Below are positions 1-9,041 of a DNA stretch of 64,000 nt, piece by piece (the first letter of the stretch is position 1; each line of letters starts with the position of its first letter). A program made the translations under genes and the position numbers. Origin of the DNA: Paracoccaceae bacterium. GTDB lineage: Bacteria > Pseudomonadota > Alphaproteobacteria > Rhodobacterales > Rhodobacteraceae. The stretch lies in contig JASBUI010000025.1 of NCBI GenBank assembly GCA_030148005.1, forward strand, positions 1-64,000, read 5' to 3'. The notes beneath the pieces are model-generated. The model saw nothing but the letters and a program-made list of their open reading frames with translations, had not been told where the DNA came from and made no database searches.

Positions 1-81
1 TCTGCCCAAAATCAGGCGTTGGGGGCCTCAGAACAGCCAATTCTGGCGCTACGAGCCCAAAATCGGTTCCTGTCTGCTCAA

Positions 82-645
82 TCAAAGCCCGATTGCACGG
101 AAATCGGCGCAGCCAAAACGGTAAATCAGACGTTCCTTGACATGATTTACTAGCTCAGTCTTTTCCTCCGCATCGAAAAGAAATATCGGCGCAGAGCGAT
201 TTATCTCTTCATCTGTGAAAATCGGTTCAGCTTGCCCTATGTCTTGAGAAAAGAACCTTACCAGATCTTCCCTGCTTTGGTATGCCGTATAACCTAATAC
301 ATCAAATATACCTATTTGATCTCTATTTTGATCGTCCTTCAGATCGCGATTCAAAATTAGTCTAATTTTTCTCTGCCGACCAATAGCGTAACCAAGCTCG
401 TAAGTTACATTAGGATTCAGCGTCGTAACGTCTGCGATGAAAAACTGCCGACGATCAATTTCCTCGAAAATCTTCTTCCAAATAAGGCCGCCAGAAATAT
501 TCAAATCCGTCCAAGGCTTTAGATCGAAGGGAGGGCCGCTACGTTGGTATTCGCCAACCGCATCAACAATCAGTTCAAAGAGGCCTGTTGGCTTGGACGC
601 AAACGCCAAAAAAACTTGGCGCTCTCTCGAATCTGCTTCGGTCAA
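82..645 (-). CDS. TIR-like / nucleoside 2-deoxyribosyltransferase-like domain protein
   Basis: A 187-residue protein. The segment ADVTTLNPNVTYELGYAIG (about residues 71-89) matches the ADxTxxNPNVxYELGxA signature of TIR-like nucleotide-binding and nucleoside 2-deoxyribosyltransferase-like domains. Such domains often act as NAD- or nucleotide-processing effectors in bacterial stress or defence modules. The N-terminal VFLAFASKP strand fits the first beta strand of that fold. No ATG is available: the frame opens only to about 672, and the likely start is TTG at 645 after a GGAAG. The gene is visibly AT-richer than everything to its right, which suggests transfer. Its partner genes, if any, lie outside the window. 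The fold is fairly clear; the biochemical role is inference. Confidence 0.5.
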   Translation of the reverse strand: MTEADSRERQVFLAFASKPTGLFELIVDAVGEYQRSGPPFDLKPWTDLNISGGLIWKKIFEEIDRRQFFIADVTTLNPNVTYELGYAIGRQRKIRLILNRDLKDDQNRDQIGIFDVLGYTAYQSREDLVRFFSQDIGQAEPIFTDEEINRSAPIFLFDAEEKTELVNHVKERLIYRFGCADFRAIGL

Positions 646-838
646 ATCTTCCGCGCTCCAAGTGATTTTTCGTTATATTTATACTCTTACATGTATTGAA
701 TAGTGACAAGTGCAAGTATTGGGGTTCCACCTACCCTTTCCAAACCTCCAGCGCCGTGTAGCCCCTCCCCGCGCCCTCGCGGTCCACAACGTCTCCGCCC
801 AAGCAAACCACCCCACATCTTCATCGCGCAGCACCTGC

Positions 839-1561
839 TCACCCCCCAAAAGGCAGGCTGCTCTCGATCCCGGCGCGGGTGGCGAGTTCGGGTAGGTTGG
901 GGAGGCTCAGCAGACCGCCCTTGCGCAGCACCAGCCCGTCATGCTCCAGCGCGCGGAGCTTTTTGTTGACGGCCTCGCGCGTCACGCCCAGCGATTGGGC
1001 GAGGTCGGTCTGGGAAAAACGGCGGGTGAACTGGGCGGCCTCTCCGGTGATCCTGGCATGGTCCTGGGCCAGATCGTAGAGCCTGCGGGCCAGCCGCGCA
1101 TCCAGCCCGGAAAAGGCAAAGCCGCTGATCGTGTCGACATTGCGCCGCAGGATCGCGCAGAGCGACAGGATCAGGTGCCGTGACAGGGCCGGGTCCGCGA
1201 CAATCGCGGTTTCGACCGCGCTGACCGGCAACAGCAGGCAGCGGGTCGTCTCGGATGCGGTCGCGGCGGCGGTGCGGGGCAGTTTGTCGAGCAGCGCGAT
1301 TTCACCGAAGGACTCTCCTGCTTCGGCCAAGTGCAGGGTCAGCTGTCGCCCCTCGCGGTCGGCGATCCAAAGCCGCACCTGCCCCGAGATCACGATGCGC
1401 AGCCCGTCGACAGGATCCCCCGCCGCGAAAACCTGCGTGCCCGGTTCGATCACGCGGATCGCACTGGCCTCGACCAGCGGCGCAAGGCTTTCGGGCGCGA
1501 GCCCTTCAAACAGGTAACATTTGCGTAGAACGCTCTCCCTCTCGTCACGAAGCGCGCTCAT
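839..1561 (-). CDS. Crp/Fnr family transcriptional regulator
   Basis: A 240-residue cytoplasmic DNA-binding protein. A cyclic-nucleotide-binding-type beta-roll spans about residues 18-125 (GESFGEIALLDKLPRTA is the phosphate-binding-cassette region). A Crp-type winged helix-turn-helix spans about 150-220 (FSQTDLAQSLGVTREAVNKK). It lacks the four-cysteine [4Fe-4S] pattern of true FNR, so it is closer to the CRP/DNR kind; the effector cannot be told. Start chosen at ATG 1561, which has GGGAGG eight bases upstream, rather than the longer frame to 1612. A TTGA-N6-TCAA dyad 145 bp upstream could be an autoregulatory site. Confidence 0.85.
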   Translation of the reverse strand: MSALRDERESVLRKCYLFEGLAPESLAPLVEASAIRVIEPGTQVFAAGDPVDGLRIVISGQVRLWIADREGRQLTLHLAEAGESFGEIALLDKLPRTAAATASETTRCLLLPVSAVETAIVADPALSRHLILSLCAILRRNVDTISGFAFSGLDARLARRLYDLAQDHARITGEAAQFTRRFSQTDLAQSLGVTREAVNKKLRALEHDGLVLRKGGLLSLPNLPELATRAGIESSLPFGG

Positions 1562-1704
1562 GTGGTCCTCCCGGTATCGCCCCTGCTGAGAGGTCAGCCT
1601 ACCGCGTCGCACCGCCGATCCAAAGCCTTTTGACCCGCGCTGCGGGCCGGAGGTTTCCCGATTTAAAGGCTTGTTGGCGATGCGGTGTGACCCGCATCGC
1701 CTAA

Positions 1705-1720
1705 ATTGATTTTTTTCAAT
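1705..1720. promoter_or_regulatory. FNR/CRP-type dyad (ATTGA-N6-TCAAT)
   Basis: Perfect inverted repeat ATTGA / TCAAT with six T between the arms. This is the half-site spacing of FNR-like operators (TTGA-N6-TCAA). It lies between the end of the small exported-protein gene and the Crp/Fnr gene, both on the minus strand, so it could serve the regulator's own promoter. Binding is inferred from the pattern only. Confidence 0.45.
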
Positions 1721-1749
1721 GCCTTGAACACAGAATGAACGCTCGGTGT

Positions 1750-2019
1750 TTACTGGTCGCCGCTGTGAACGAAGCTCTGACGCAGGATCTGGCGGCTGGT
1801 CGGATGGACCACGATCAGGACTTCGCTGCCGTCCGAGTCATAGGCGGCCAGCGTGTTCGTTTCCTGATCCACCATCTGGACGTCGCGGAATCCCGCCATG
1901 ATGAGCTTTGCGGCCATGCCATCGAAATACTGGTTCGGCATTTCTCCGGAAGTGTTGGCGGACGCACTTGCCGCGCGCAGCAGTGCAACCCCGGTCAAAG
2001 CAGATGCAAAATATTTCAT
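1750..2019 (-). CDS. small exported protein, PepSY-like
   Basis: An 89-residue protein with a signal peptide (basic N-terminus, hydrophobic segment, Ala-rich cleavage region near residue 21). The mature part is small. The strand pattern around SDGSEVLIVVHPTSRQIL resembles a single PepSY-like module, a guess from pattern only. The frame stays open upstream, but ATG 2019 is supported by AAAGGA at a good distance and by the signal peptide starting there. It lies alone between YaeQ and the Crp/Fnr regulator on the same strand. Function unknown. Confidence 0.6.
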   Translation of the reverse strand: MKYFASALTGVALLRAASASANTSGEMPNQYFDGMAAKLIMAGFRDVQMVDQETNTLAAYDSDGSEVLIVVHPTSRQILRQSFVHSGDQ

Positions 2020-2186
2020 GATCAGTGTCCTTTGGAATAAATGGCGTTTGGCAGACCCGTTGCCGAGCCTGCCCTCATCTAGCCATAAACACTGTCGGTG
2101 CGATGTGAACGGGGTCACAGGTTTGCGGGAAAACATCGCTTTTGGCCCCGCGTCGTGGGCAAAAGCGATGGCGCAGGCGAGCTGCC

Positions 2187-2732
2187 CTAGCCCAACGCCT
2201 TCCAGTCGACCGGGGTCACGTAGACCATGCCCTCGTCGACACTGACCATCACGTCGCCATCCTGGATGTTGACCTGCATCTTCATCGCGCGGCTGGCGAG
2301 GTTGGCCAGCGCGGTGGTGTCCGTTTCGGACAATCCCGTCACCTGAAGGTTGTCGAACCGCGTGGTGCTGCCTTTGACCTTGTCCCACCAGATCTCGGCT
2401 GGCCGCCCGCCATAGGCGTAGACCACGACCTTGCCCGCCTTGGCGCAGGACTGGCGCAGGACCTTTTCGGAGGGCAGACCAAGAGCAATCCAGACGTCCA
2501 GTTCGCCGCTCAGGCTTTTTTGCCAGATGTCCGGCTCATCATCGGTGGACAGACCCTTGGTCATCTCCAGATGCTCGTGCGCGTTGAGCGCAAAGGCCAC
2601 GAGGCGCACCATCATGCGTTCGTCGGTCTCGGACGGGTGTTTGGCCACGGTCAGCTTGTGGGTCTCGTAATAGTGGCGATCCATGTCCGACACGGTGAGT
2701 TCGACTTTGTAGATGGTGGCATTCTGCGCCAT
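2187..2732 (-). CDS. yaeQ: YaeQ family protein
   Basis: 181 residues, the usual length of the YaeQ family. It has the characteristic N-terminal MAQNATIYKVELTVSDMDR and a central region with HPSETDERMMVRLVAFAL. YaeQ has a restriction-endonuclease-like (PD-(D/E)XK) fold in solved structures, but its cellular role is not settled. The gene follows the hybrid kinase on the same strand with about 97 bp between them, so cotranscription is possible but not shown. Confidence 0.9.
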   Translation of the reverse strand: MAQNATIYKVELTVSDMDRHYYETHKLTVAKHPSETDERMMVRLVAFALNAHEHLEMTKGLSTDDEPDIWQKSLSGELDVWIALGLPSEKVLRQSCAKAGKVVVYAYGGRPAEIWWDKVKGSTTRFDNLQVTGLSETDTTALANLASRAMKMQVNIQDGDVMVSVDEGMVYVTPVDWKALG

Positions 2733-2829
2733 GACGTGTCCCAGTCCGTTACAGATTGGGATGCCTACTGCGTCTGAGACGTGGGTAAAAGCAGATAAAC
2801 GGTCTTGGCAAGGCAGAGCAGGTACGGCC

Positions 2830-4654
2830 CTATCCCATCAGAACGTCTTTGAGGCGGTCCAGCCTGAGGGGCTTGGGCATAAAGGCGTTCATGCCGGCCG
2901 CTTTGCACTTGTCGATGTCATCCTGCTGCACGCTGGCGGTGAGCGCGATTATTCGGGTCTCGGCATTGGGGCCATCTTCGTTGCGAATGCGTCTGGTCGC
3001 CTCGAGCCCGTCCATTTCCGGCATGTGCATGTCCATGAAGATGACATCGAACTTTTTCTGTTGCGCCTTAACGAGTGCGGACAGGCCGTTGTCTGCGGTG
3101 TCCACATCGAACCCGAGGCTTTGAAGCATGGCCGATGCCACGGTGAGATTGATCTCACTGTCATCCACCACGAGGGCAGAGCGTTGACGCCCTGTCGGCT
3201 GGGTGTCGGTCTGCGGTGGTCTGGCTTCGACAGAGGCTGCGGTCGCGATGTCCAGCTCAAGCTCTACCGTGAAGGTGCTGCCTACGCCCTGCGCGGTTTG
3301 CACGGAGACGGTGCCGCCCATGGCGTCGAGCAGGCTTTTGACGATCGACAATCCCAGACCGCTGCCCCCAAAGCGGCGCGCGATGCCTTGGTCTTCCTGT
3401 TCGAACCGGTAGAAAATCCGATCAAGCGCCTTTTCCGAAATCCCTATGCCTGTGTCGGTGACTTCAAACCGCAGCTTTGCGCGGTTCGCACCCCGTGTCT
3501 CGACCGAGGTCTTCACGGTGACGCTTCCCTCTTGTGTGAACTTTACCGCGTTGCCGAGAATGTTGATGAGAACCTGTCGAAGGCGATCCGGGTCTCCAAT
3601 GCAGGTCAGATCGGTTGGCCCCATGTGCTCGACTGTCAGCGTCAACCCTTTCCTCTCGGCACTGGGGCGCGCGATGGCACAGGCTTCATCACAGAGCTTT
3701 GACGGGGAGAACACTTCCCGCCGGAGGGTCAGCTTTCCGGTCTCGAGCATCGAGACATCGAGAATGTCGTCAACGATCGAGGACAGCGCCTTGCCGGACT
3801 GGACAATGGTCTCCACCTTTTGGCGCTGCGCCGGATCGAGGTCAGACGCGGTCAGAAGTTCCGCGACCGGGATGATCCCGTTAAGCGGCGTGCGGATTTC
3901 GTGGCTCATCGTTGCAATGAAGCGGGACCGTGCCTCAAGCGCATTCTCAGCCCGCATGCGCGCCTCTTGCAGGCTTTTGGTCTGGTATTGGATTTGCGCG
4001 CGCATCGCACTAAAGCTGCGTGCCATCATGCCAACTTCATCACGACCATCGGGCAAAGAGACGTCAAAATTCCCGACTGCCATTTCATCGGCGGCGCGCG
4101 AAATCTGGATCAGGCGGCGCGTGAACAAGCGGTCGACGACATAGGCGACGCCGAACAGGATCAAAGCAACGATCACCGCCGCCACGTAGACCATGCGCAA
4201 TTGTTCGGTCCTAAAACGCTCGATTCCGGGGCCGAGATCGACGACGACGGACAGCTCACCAAGGTCTTGCCCCTGGAACGCGATCTGAACGGTTTCGGTG
4301 ATGATCGCGGCCCCGCTTGCAACCTGCACATCGCCCAAAGGGAAAATGCGACGTCCATCCACGCCGTGCAGTGTGACCTCGATCCAGTTGTCGTAACGGT
4401 CTTTGGCGCTTTGGAGCGTCTCGTATGCAGCGCCAATCTGATTACTGAGGAGAAAGGGTAGAATTCCATCCGCGAGGATCTCTGCTTCCCGTTCCACTTC
4501 CAGGGATTGTGTGTCGATGAGCAGAGCATTATTGTGTGTCGATGAGCAGAGCATTCATGCGTGGCGTCCACGCAAACTCGATCAAAACGGTTCCAACAAG
4601 AGCCCCGATGATGATGACGGCAATGACCTGAAATCTGATCGATTTGACATTCAT
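2830..4654 (-). pseudogene. hybrid sensor histidine kinase, interrupted by a 25-bp duplication
   Basis: Encodes a membrane hybrid kinase. From ATG 4654 the frame gives one transmembrane helix (about residues 8-26) and then hits TAA at 4531-4529 after 41 codons. The stop is created by a 25-bp tandem duplication (4506-4555). Deleting one copy restores a 599-residue protein: TM1, a periplasmic domain of about 120 residues, TM2 (about 146-165), HAMP, HisKA with the phospho-His in MSHEIRTPLNG (about H243), HATPase (DTGIGIS, GGSGLGLS) and a receiver domain with Asp in FMDMHMPEMDG. The downstream part is open from 4554, where an out-of-context ATG gives a 574-residue form lacking TM1. The gene follows the PhnD-like gene by 31 bp, so it is the third gene of an Hpt / binding protein / kinase operon. 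Confidence 0.85.
4506..4555. repeat. 25-bp perfect tandem duplication inside the kinase gene
   Basis: Two head-to-tail identical copies, 4506-4530 and 4531-4555, each beginning ATTGTGTGTC and ending AGAGCATT. The unit length is not a multiple of three, so the second copy shifts the reading frame of the hybrid kinase and brings in a TAA. The flanking sequence reads through perfectly if one copy is removed. Confidence 0.95.
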
Positions 4655-4685
4655 GGTCACTGACCGCCTTCGCTAAAAGCCCGAA

Positions 4686-5546
4686 TTACTTGTCGACCCA
4701 GTAGTTTCTGAGCTGCAATTCGTTCAGGATTTCGTATTCTTCTGCAGATGCGGGCACGACTTTCCGGATCGGAATCTTCGCTAGAAGAGCTTTGCCGTCT
4801 TCCGTCTCGCCCATGGCAAGAAAGGCCGCTCTGACGTTTTCCACGATGGAAGGATCGACACGTTTGTGCGCGACGACCGGATGCGGTGGCACACGCGTCG
4901 TTTCGTAGATGATCCGAAGCCTGTCTCGAACGTTTGGATCAATGCTGTTGAAGGTCGCCATGACCCCGCCGGCCGCATCCATCTCTCCTAGCGCCACGTT
5001 CAGATACGCAGAGGAATGGGTGGTTACGTAGGTCGCGTCGTAGCTTATTCCGAAAATTCGATCGAGATCAGCCCGCATCAGCAATGCCGCGCCCAACGCG
5101 TTTGGCGCCGGGAAGGCAATCGTGTGCCCTTCAAGGTCGGCAACCGTCTGAAAATCGGAATCCTTGGCCACCACCAGCACGCCAAAAAGCTCACGACCGC
5201 CATCCCGGACCACGGGATAATAGCCTTGGGATTCCGCCGCCACGAGGAAATGGTAGGGATTCATATACGCAAAATCGAACGCGCCTTCGATAAAGTCCTG
5301 TTCGAATTCGGGAATCTCGGGTGATCCCCTTATCACGAATTGGTGGCCGGTTCGGTTTTCCAATTCGGCAAGAATAGGCGCCCAGATTTCCGCGAGCTTT
5401 CGCGGTTCGAACTGGGGCACGATGCCGACACTGAACGTTTCGGCCCAGGCAGCCCCACAGACCACGGCAGACGCCAGTGTCGCAGAACAAAACACCTTGA
5501 ATTCCCCACGCCGCTGGCACCACAGGTCATGAAGCAATGTCATCAT
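4686..5546 (-). CDS. PhnD-like periplasmic phosphate/phosphonate-type binding protein
   Basis: 286 residues. A signal sequence ends near AAWAETFSVGI, followed by a PhnD-type periplasmic binding fold: GIVPQFEPRKLAEIWAPIL near the mature N-terminus, FDFAYMNPYHFLVA, and ADLEGHTIAFPAPNALGA. PhnD-like proteins bind phosphonates or related oxyanions for ABC uptake. Here there is no permease or ATPase; the gene sits between an Hpt gene (17 bp upstream) and a hybrid kinase (31 bp downstream). The likely job is therefore ligand sensing for the kinase rather than import. Start ATG 5546 has GGGGG upstream. Confidence 0.8.
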   Translation of the reverse strand: MMTLLHDLWCQRRGEFKVFCSATLASAVVCGAAWAETFSVGIVPQFEPRKLAEIWAPILAELENRTGHQFVIRGSPEIPEFEQDFIEGAFDFAYMNPYHFLVAAESQGYYPVVRDGGRELFGVLVVAKDSDFQTVADLEGHTIAFPAPNALGAALLMRADLDRIFGISYDATYVTTHSSAYLNVALGEMDAAGGVMATFNSIDPNVRDRLRIIYETTRVPPHPVVAHKRVDPSIVENVRAAFLAMGETEDGKALLAKIPIRKVVPASAEEYEILNELQLRNYWVDK

Positions 5547-5563
5547 GGATACCCCCTGATCCG

Positions 5564-5908
5564 TCAAAGCGCGGCGTTCAGCCGGTTTTTCGTTTCGTTC
5601 CATGTCGAGCGCAATCCTTCGATTAGCTCGTTTGCTTGCGTTTTCTGTCCATTTCGCAAGGCGTTCTCGGCGGCAATGAGTTCCTGTCGGAACCGAACCA
5701 CCCCAAGAGCCGCAGCCGACCCCGCGATCTTGTGCAGGATCTCCGCCATTACCATTTCGGAAGACGTGCCCTGTTCCACAGTGTCCAGCCCGGTTTCCGT
5801 GTCCTGGATGAACTTTGACATCAGACCTTGTAGCACTTCAGCATCGAGGACCGCTCGCAATTCGGCGAGACTGGAAGGGTCTATGTATCCTGGTGCAGCC
5901 ATAGCCAT
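5564..5908 (-). CDS. Hpt (histidine phosphotransfer) domain protein
   Basis: 114 residues, a single Hpt four-helix-bundle domain. The motif HKIAGSAAALG supplies the phosphorylatable histidine (H59). It would take phosphate from the receiver domain of the hybrid kinase at the other end of this operon and pass it to a response regulator that is not in the window. It is the first gene of the Hpt / PhnD-like / kinase operon, with 17 bp to the next start. Confidence 0.85.
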   Translation of the reverse strand: MAMAAPGYIDPSSLAELRAVLDAEVLQGLMSKFIQDTETGLDTVEQGTSSEMVMAEILHKIAGSAAALGVVRFRQELIAAENALRNGQKTQANELIEGLRSTWNETKNRLNAAL

Positions 5909-6249
5909 AAGTGCCTTCGCATAAACCTTTTTCGTGAGCGATGGTCACAGAAAGAAACGACACGCATTCCGAACAATAACACTGGCTTGAAAAGCCGGTA
6001 CTCAGGACCACCCCCGTCTCACAAAAGGAAACAAATCAGACTGATATGTCAAGAATCTAGCTGGTTTCGCTAGGTATTGGCCCAGGTGCCGTGAGGGGTT
6101 ACGAACGGATCACGATCACGCCGCAACCATAAGGCATCACGGCACAACCTTCGGCAGCAAGAGCTTGCTGGCGTGATGTTCCACCCGACCGTTGCTACCC
6201 GGGCGCGTCAGGCACCCGGGTTTGGCTGAGCCCCGCATCTAGCGCGGGT
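5909..6249. other. intergenic region upstream of the Hpt operon
   Basis: 341 bp without a convincing gene. It must hold the promoter of the minus-strand Hpt operon, and it holds a hairpin at 6197-6221 just after the serine hydrolase stop. The part around 6010-6080 is AT-richer. I see no clear -35/-10 pair or operator dyad. Confidence 0.6.
6197..6221 (-). terminator. hairpin after the serine hydrolase gene
   Basis: ACCCGGG and CCCGGGT form a 7-bp GC stem with an 11-base loop, 29 bp after the minus-strand stop. There is no T run on the minus side, so if it terminates it is weak or Rho-assisted. Confidence 0.4.
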
Positions 6250-7587
6250 TTATCGGCTCATCAGGTATTCTGCGACGGCCTGATAGGCGGGCAACGAGGT
6301 CGGGTCGATGAACCCGTTTTGCGCCTGCGGGAAAGAGGCGAGGCGCACCAGCACCATCTCGGCGGTTGGATCGACATAGATCGTCTGGCCATGCACCCCG
6401 CGCGCGGCGTAGGCGCCGTGGTCGTTGTGGAAGACCCACCACTGGCTGGTATAGCTGCCGTTGGGGATGGTCTTGAAACCTGCGAACTTGGAGGGGTCGC
6501 CTCCAGCGGCGATGGTTTCGACCACCTCGGCCGGGAAGAGCCGTTCGCCGTTGATCTCACCGCCGTTGAGCATCAGTTGCCCCAGACGGCCCAGATCGCG
6601 CAGCCCGGCTGTCACGCCGCCGCCCGCAAAGGGCACGCCCTTGCCGTCGACGGTCTGGTAGGCGTCCATCTCGGCCCCCATGCGCCGCCAGAGGCGTTCG
6701 GACGCGAGATCGGTCACCGCTTTGCCGGTGACGCGGCTGATCATCCAGCCCAGCATGTCCGAGTTGATGGTCTTGTAGTGGAACGCATCGCCGTGGTTGC
6801 CCTCGGGTTTGACCTGCTGGAGGTATTCCCAATAGCCATCCGGGCCTTCATAGCCTTCGGGCTTGGGCAGCGGGCTGGCCGCGCGGGAATAGATCCAGAT
6901 GTCGGCGTTAGGGTCGGAATAGTTCTCCGAATACTGCACGCCGGTGGTCATATCCATGACCTGCCACACAGTTGCGGAGGCAAAGGCGCTGTCGCCGATC
7001 TCAGGGATCACGTCACGCACCAGAAGCGTGTCATCAAGCACGCCTTCGGCCACGAGGATTTCGCCCAAAAGACCGGTGATCGACTTGGTCATCGACATGA
7101 TCGCGTGTTTGCCGTCTTCCTCAAGACAGCCGAAATAGCGTTCATAGACCACTTCGCCCTTGTGCAGGATCAGCATCCCGTCGGTGTAATTGGCGTAAAG
7201 CGACTGTTCCCATGTCATCGGCGTGTCGCCGTCGATCGGCATGAAGGTCAACGCGTCGATCTCGCGGGCCAGATCGGCGAATTCGGCGGGCGACGGATAG
7301 GTCAGAGGAACGGGCGCGCCGGTGCCTCGGCTGATTTCCTCGGTCGGCAGGAATTCCCGCAGGTGGCAGACTGACCAGCGCAGCTTTGGGAAGCTGAAGA
7401 AGTTGGAATCCGGTTGCGTGATCAATTTGTCAGGGGGCGGTGGGAACCCCTGCATCCAGCCCATGACATTCGGGGCGGACTCCTGCGCCGACAACGGGGC
7501 AGATTGGGCGAGCGCGCCAGTCGCGGTTCCGAGCGTGATGGCAATCCCTGCCGCCAGCGCAGCGAGATTAGAAATTGACGACGACAT
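6250..7587 (-). CDS. beta-lactamase-fold serine hydrolase, exported
   Basis: 445 residues. A signal peptide (cleavage near GALAQS, about residue 28) is followed by a class C beta-lactamase/esterase fold. The nucleophile motif SMTK is at S165-K168 and the second motif YKTINS lies about 120 residues later. Family members act as esterases or peptidases at the cell surface; true antibiotic resistance is unlikely. The length fits the family. Start ATG 7587 has AGGAGG upstream. It overlaps the end of the upstream porin gene by 20 bp, so translational coupling is likely. Confidence 0.85.
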   Translation of the reverse strand: MSSSISNLAALAAGIAITLGTATGALAQSAPLSAQESAPNVMGWMQGFPPPPDKLITQPDSNFFSFPKLRWSVCHLREFLPTEEISRGTGAPVPLTYPSPAEFADLAREIDALTFMPIDGDTPMTWEQSLYANYTDGMLILHKGEVVYERYFGCLEEDGKHAIMSMTKSITGLLGEILVAEGVLDDTLLVRDVIPEIGDSAFASATVWQVMDMTTGVQYSENYSDPNADIWIYSRAASPLPKPEGYEGPDGYWEYLQQVKPEGNHGDAFHYKTINSDMLGWMISRVTGKAVTDLASERLWRRMGAEMDAYQTVDGKGVPFAGGGVTAGLRDLGRLGQLMLNGGEINGERLFPAEVVETIAAGGDPSKFAGFKTIPNGSYTSQWWVFHNDHGAYAARGVHGQTIYVDPTAEMVLVRLASFPQAQNGFIDPTSLPAYQAVAEYLMSR

Positions 7588-9041
7588 TAACGAAGCCTCC
7601 TGTCCAAGGGTCTGCGTTCCCGCCAATGACGTTGTCGATCCCCGCACCGGGGAACGAGACCGAGATACCGGCCGTCAGGAACGTATTGCGATTGATGATA
7701 CGGCTGTATTCAAGGAACACATCATCAGCGAGATGCGAGTCGGTGACACCCGAAACAACGTTGCCGTTTACATCAACGCGGGTGGCCTGACCGAATTGCA
7801 CGGGGCTGTTCAACTCGTTCGCGCGGATATGCGCATAGCGAAGCGTCACACTGTCTTGCCGGGTCGGCTGCACCCGCACCGCCAGTGTCAGCGCGTTGAC
7901 GTTCGAATTGATGAAGGTCGAGGCCGATTTTGACCCCGTGGCCCAAGCGCTTGGGCTGCCCCGATAATAAAGCGGATCGAACCGTTCAAGTTTCGTTGTA
8001 TCGGGATCGTCGCCGGAAAAGCTTTGGTAGCCCAAGGTCACATTCGGCGTCCACGGCAGGTTTGCGAAGGTGTAACCTCCGGTCACACGTCCGGCCCATG
8101 CCTCAAGATCGATCCGGTCATTCCACTGATACGCCAGATCACCGGTGAAGGACCAATTGGCCAATGCGCCTTCAAACGGGTTGGTCTTGGCATAAAGACC
8201 CAGAGTTTGCGTATCCTCCCGCGCACCGGGCGTTACGCTTGGCGGTCCGTTGCCGCCCAAGGCAGCCTGAGGATAGGGCGAGTCGGAATTGAGCACCTTG
8301 ACGTAGGTTGCACCAAGATAACCGCCGGCAGGCGCGTCATAGCGCAGATCGACACCAGCCAGTTCGTTGTGACCGTCGGTCGAGGGCAATTCATTGGGAT
8401 CAAGAAAAAATGCCGTCCCAGTGACATTTCCATAGGACAGCCGCGCGATGGCGGCCCGTTCCCACGCCTTGCGTGGCCCGAATTTCAACGCCCCGCGTTC
8501 GAACCCGCTGGTCGCACCGTTTGCAATCAACATGCCCGTTCCAAGGGTCAGTTCGCGCGGGCCAAAAGACAGATCGTATGAGAATCCGTTGGAAAGATCC
8601 CCACGAATGGCAAGATAGGCCTCTTCAAGTGTCGTTTCGCCGGTATCGCCCGTGTCGAACGCGTCTGTGCCCCACGTGTAGGACGCGACCGCCGACAGCT
8701 TGCCGTAAAGCACGGCGCCCGCATCCAGTTGGTACTCGAAGCTGAGGCCCGGCTTGATGTACCCTTCGAGCCAGTTCGTGTCGGCATCAAACCCGCTTCC
8801 CGGCGCAGTTGTCGCTGCGAGGTCCCAAAAGAGATTGCGCTCTGCCACCGCGTTCAGACCGAATTGCAGGTGCCCCCGGCACCTTGAACCCATTGGCAAC
8901 ATGGAACAGCATCGGATCGCGCTCCTGCGCATGTGCTGTTTCCGCAAAACTGGCTGCGGCGATGACCGAGATCGTGAGAAAACTGCGGTACCAGAGGGCT
9001 TTGCACGAGGGCCTGACACGTACCGAACGGCTTTGAACCAT
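7568..9041 (-). pseudogene. alginate-export-type outer membrane porin, frameshifted
   Basis: Two frames together make one protein. The first, from ATG 9041, gives a signal peptide (FLTISVIAAASFAETAHAQ) and about 20 mature residues. The rest, from about 8880 down to the stop at 7568, is a typical beta-barrel of the alginate_exp family (LQFGLNAVAERNLFWDLA, NWLEGYIKPGLSFEYQ, terminal GFVNVVVNF with the C-terminal Phe of outer-membrane proteins). The frames join if one base is removed from the G5 run at 8873-8877 (C5 on the plus strand). The full 1,474-bp span is one base too long for a 490-residue gene. It probably forms a pore for oligosaccharides or other anionic solutes and is coupled to the serine hydrolase behind it. 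The shift may be real or a homopolymer sequencing error. Confidence 0.8.

Noticed and set aside
6250-7587. Antibiotic resistance by the beta-lactamase-fold protein
   Set aside because: The sequence fits the broad class C/esterase group, and pairing with an oligosaccharide-type porin suggests another role.
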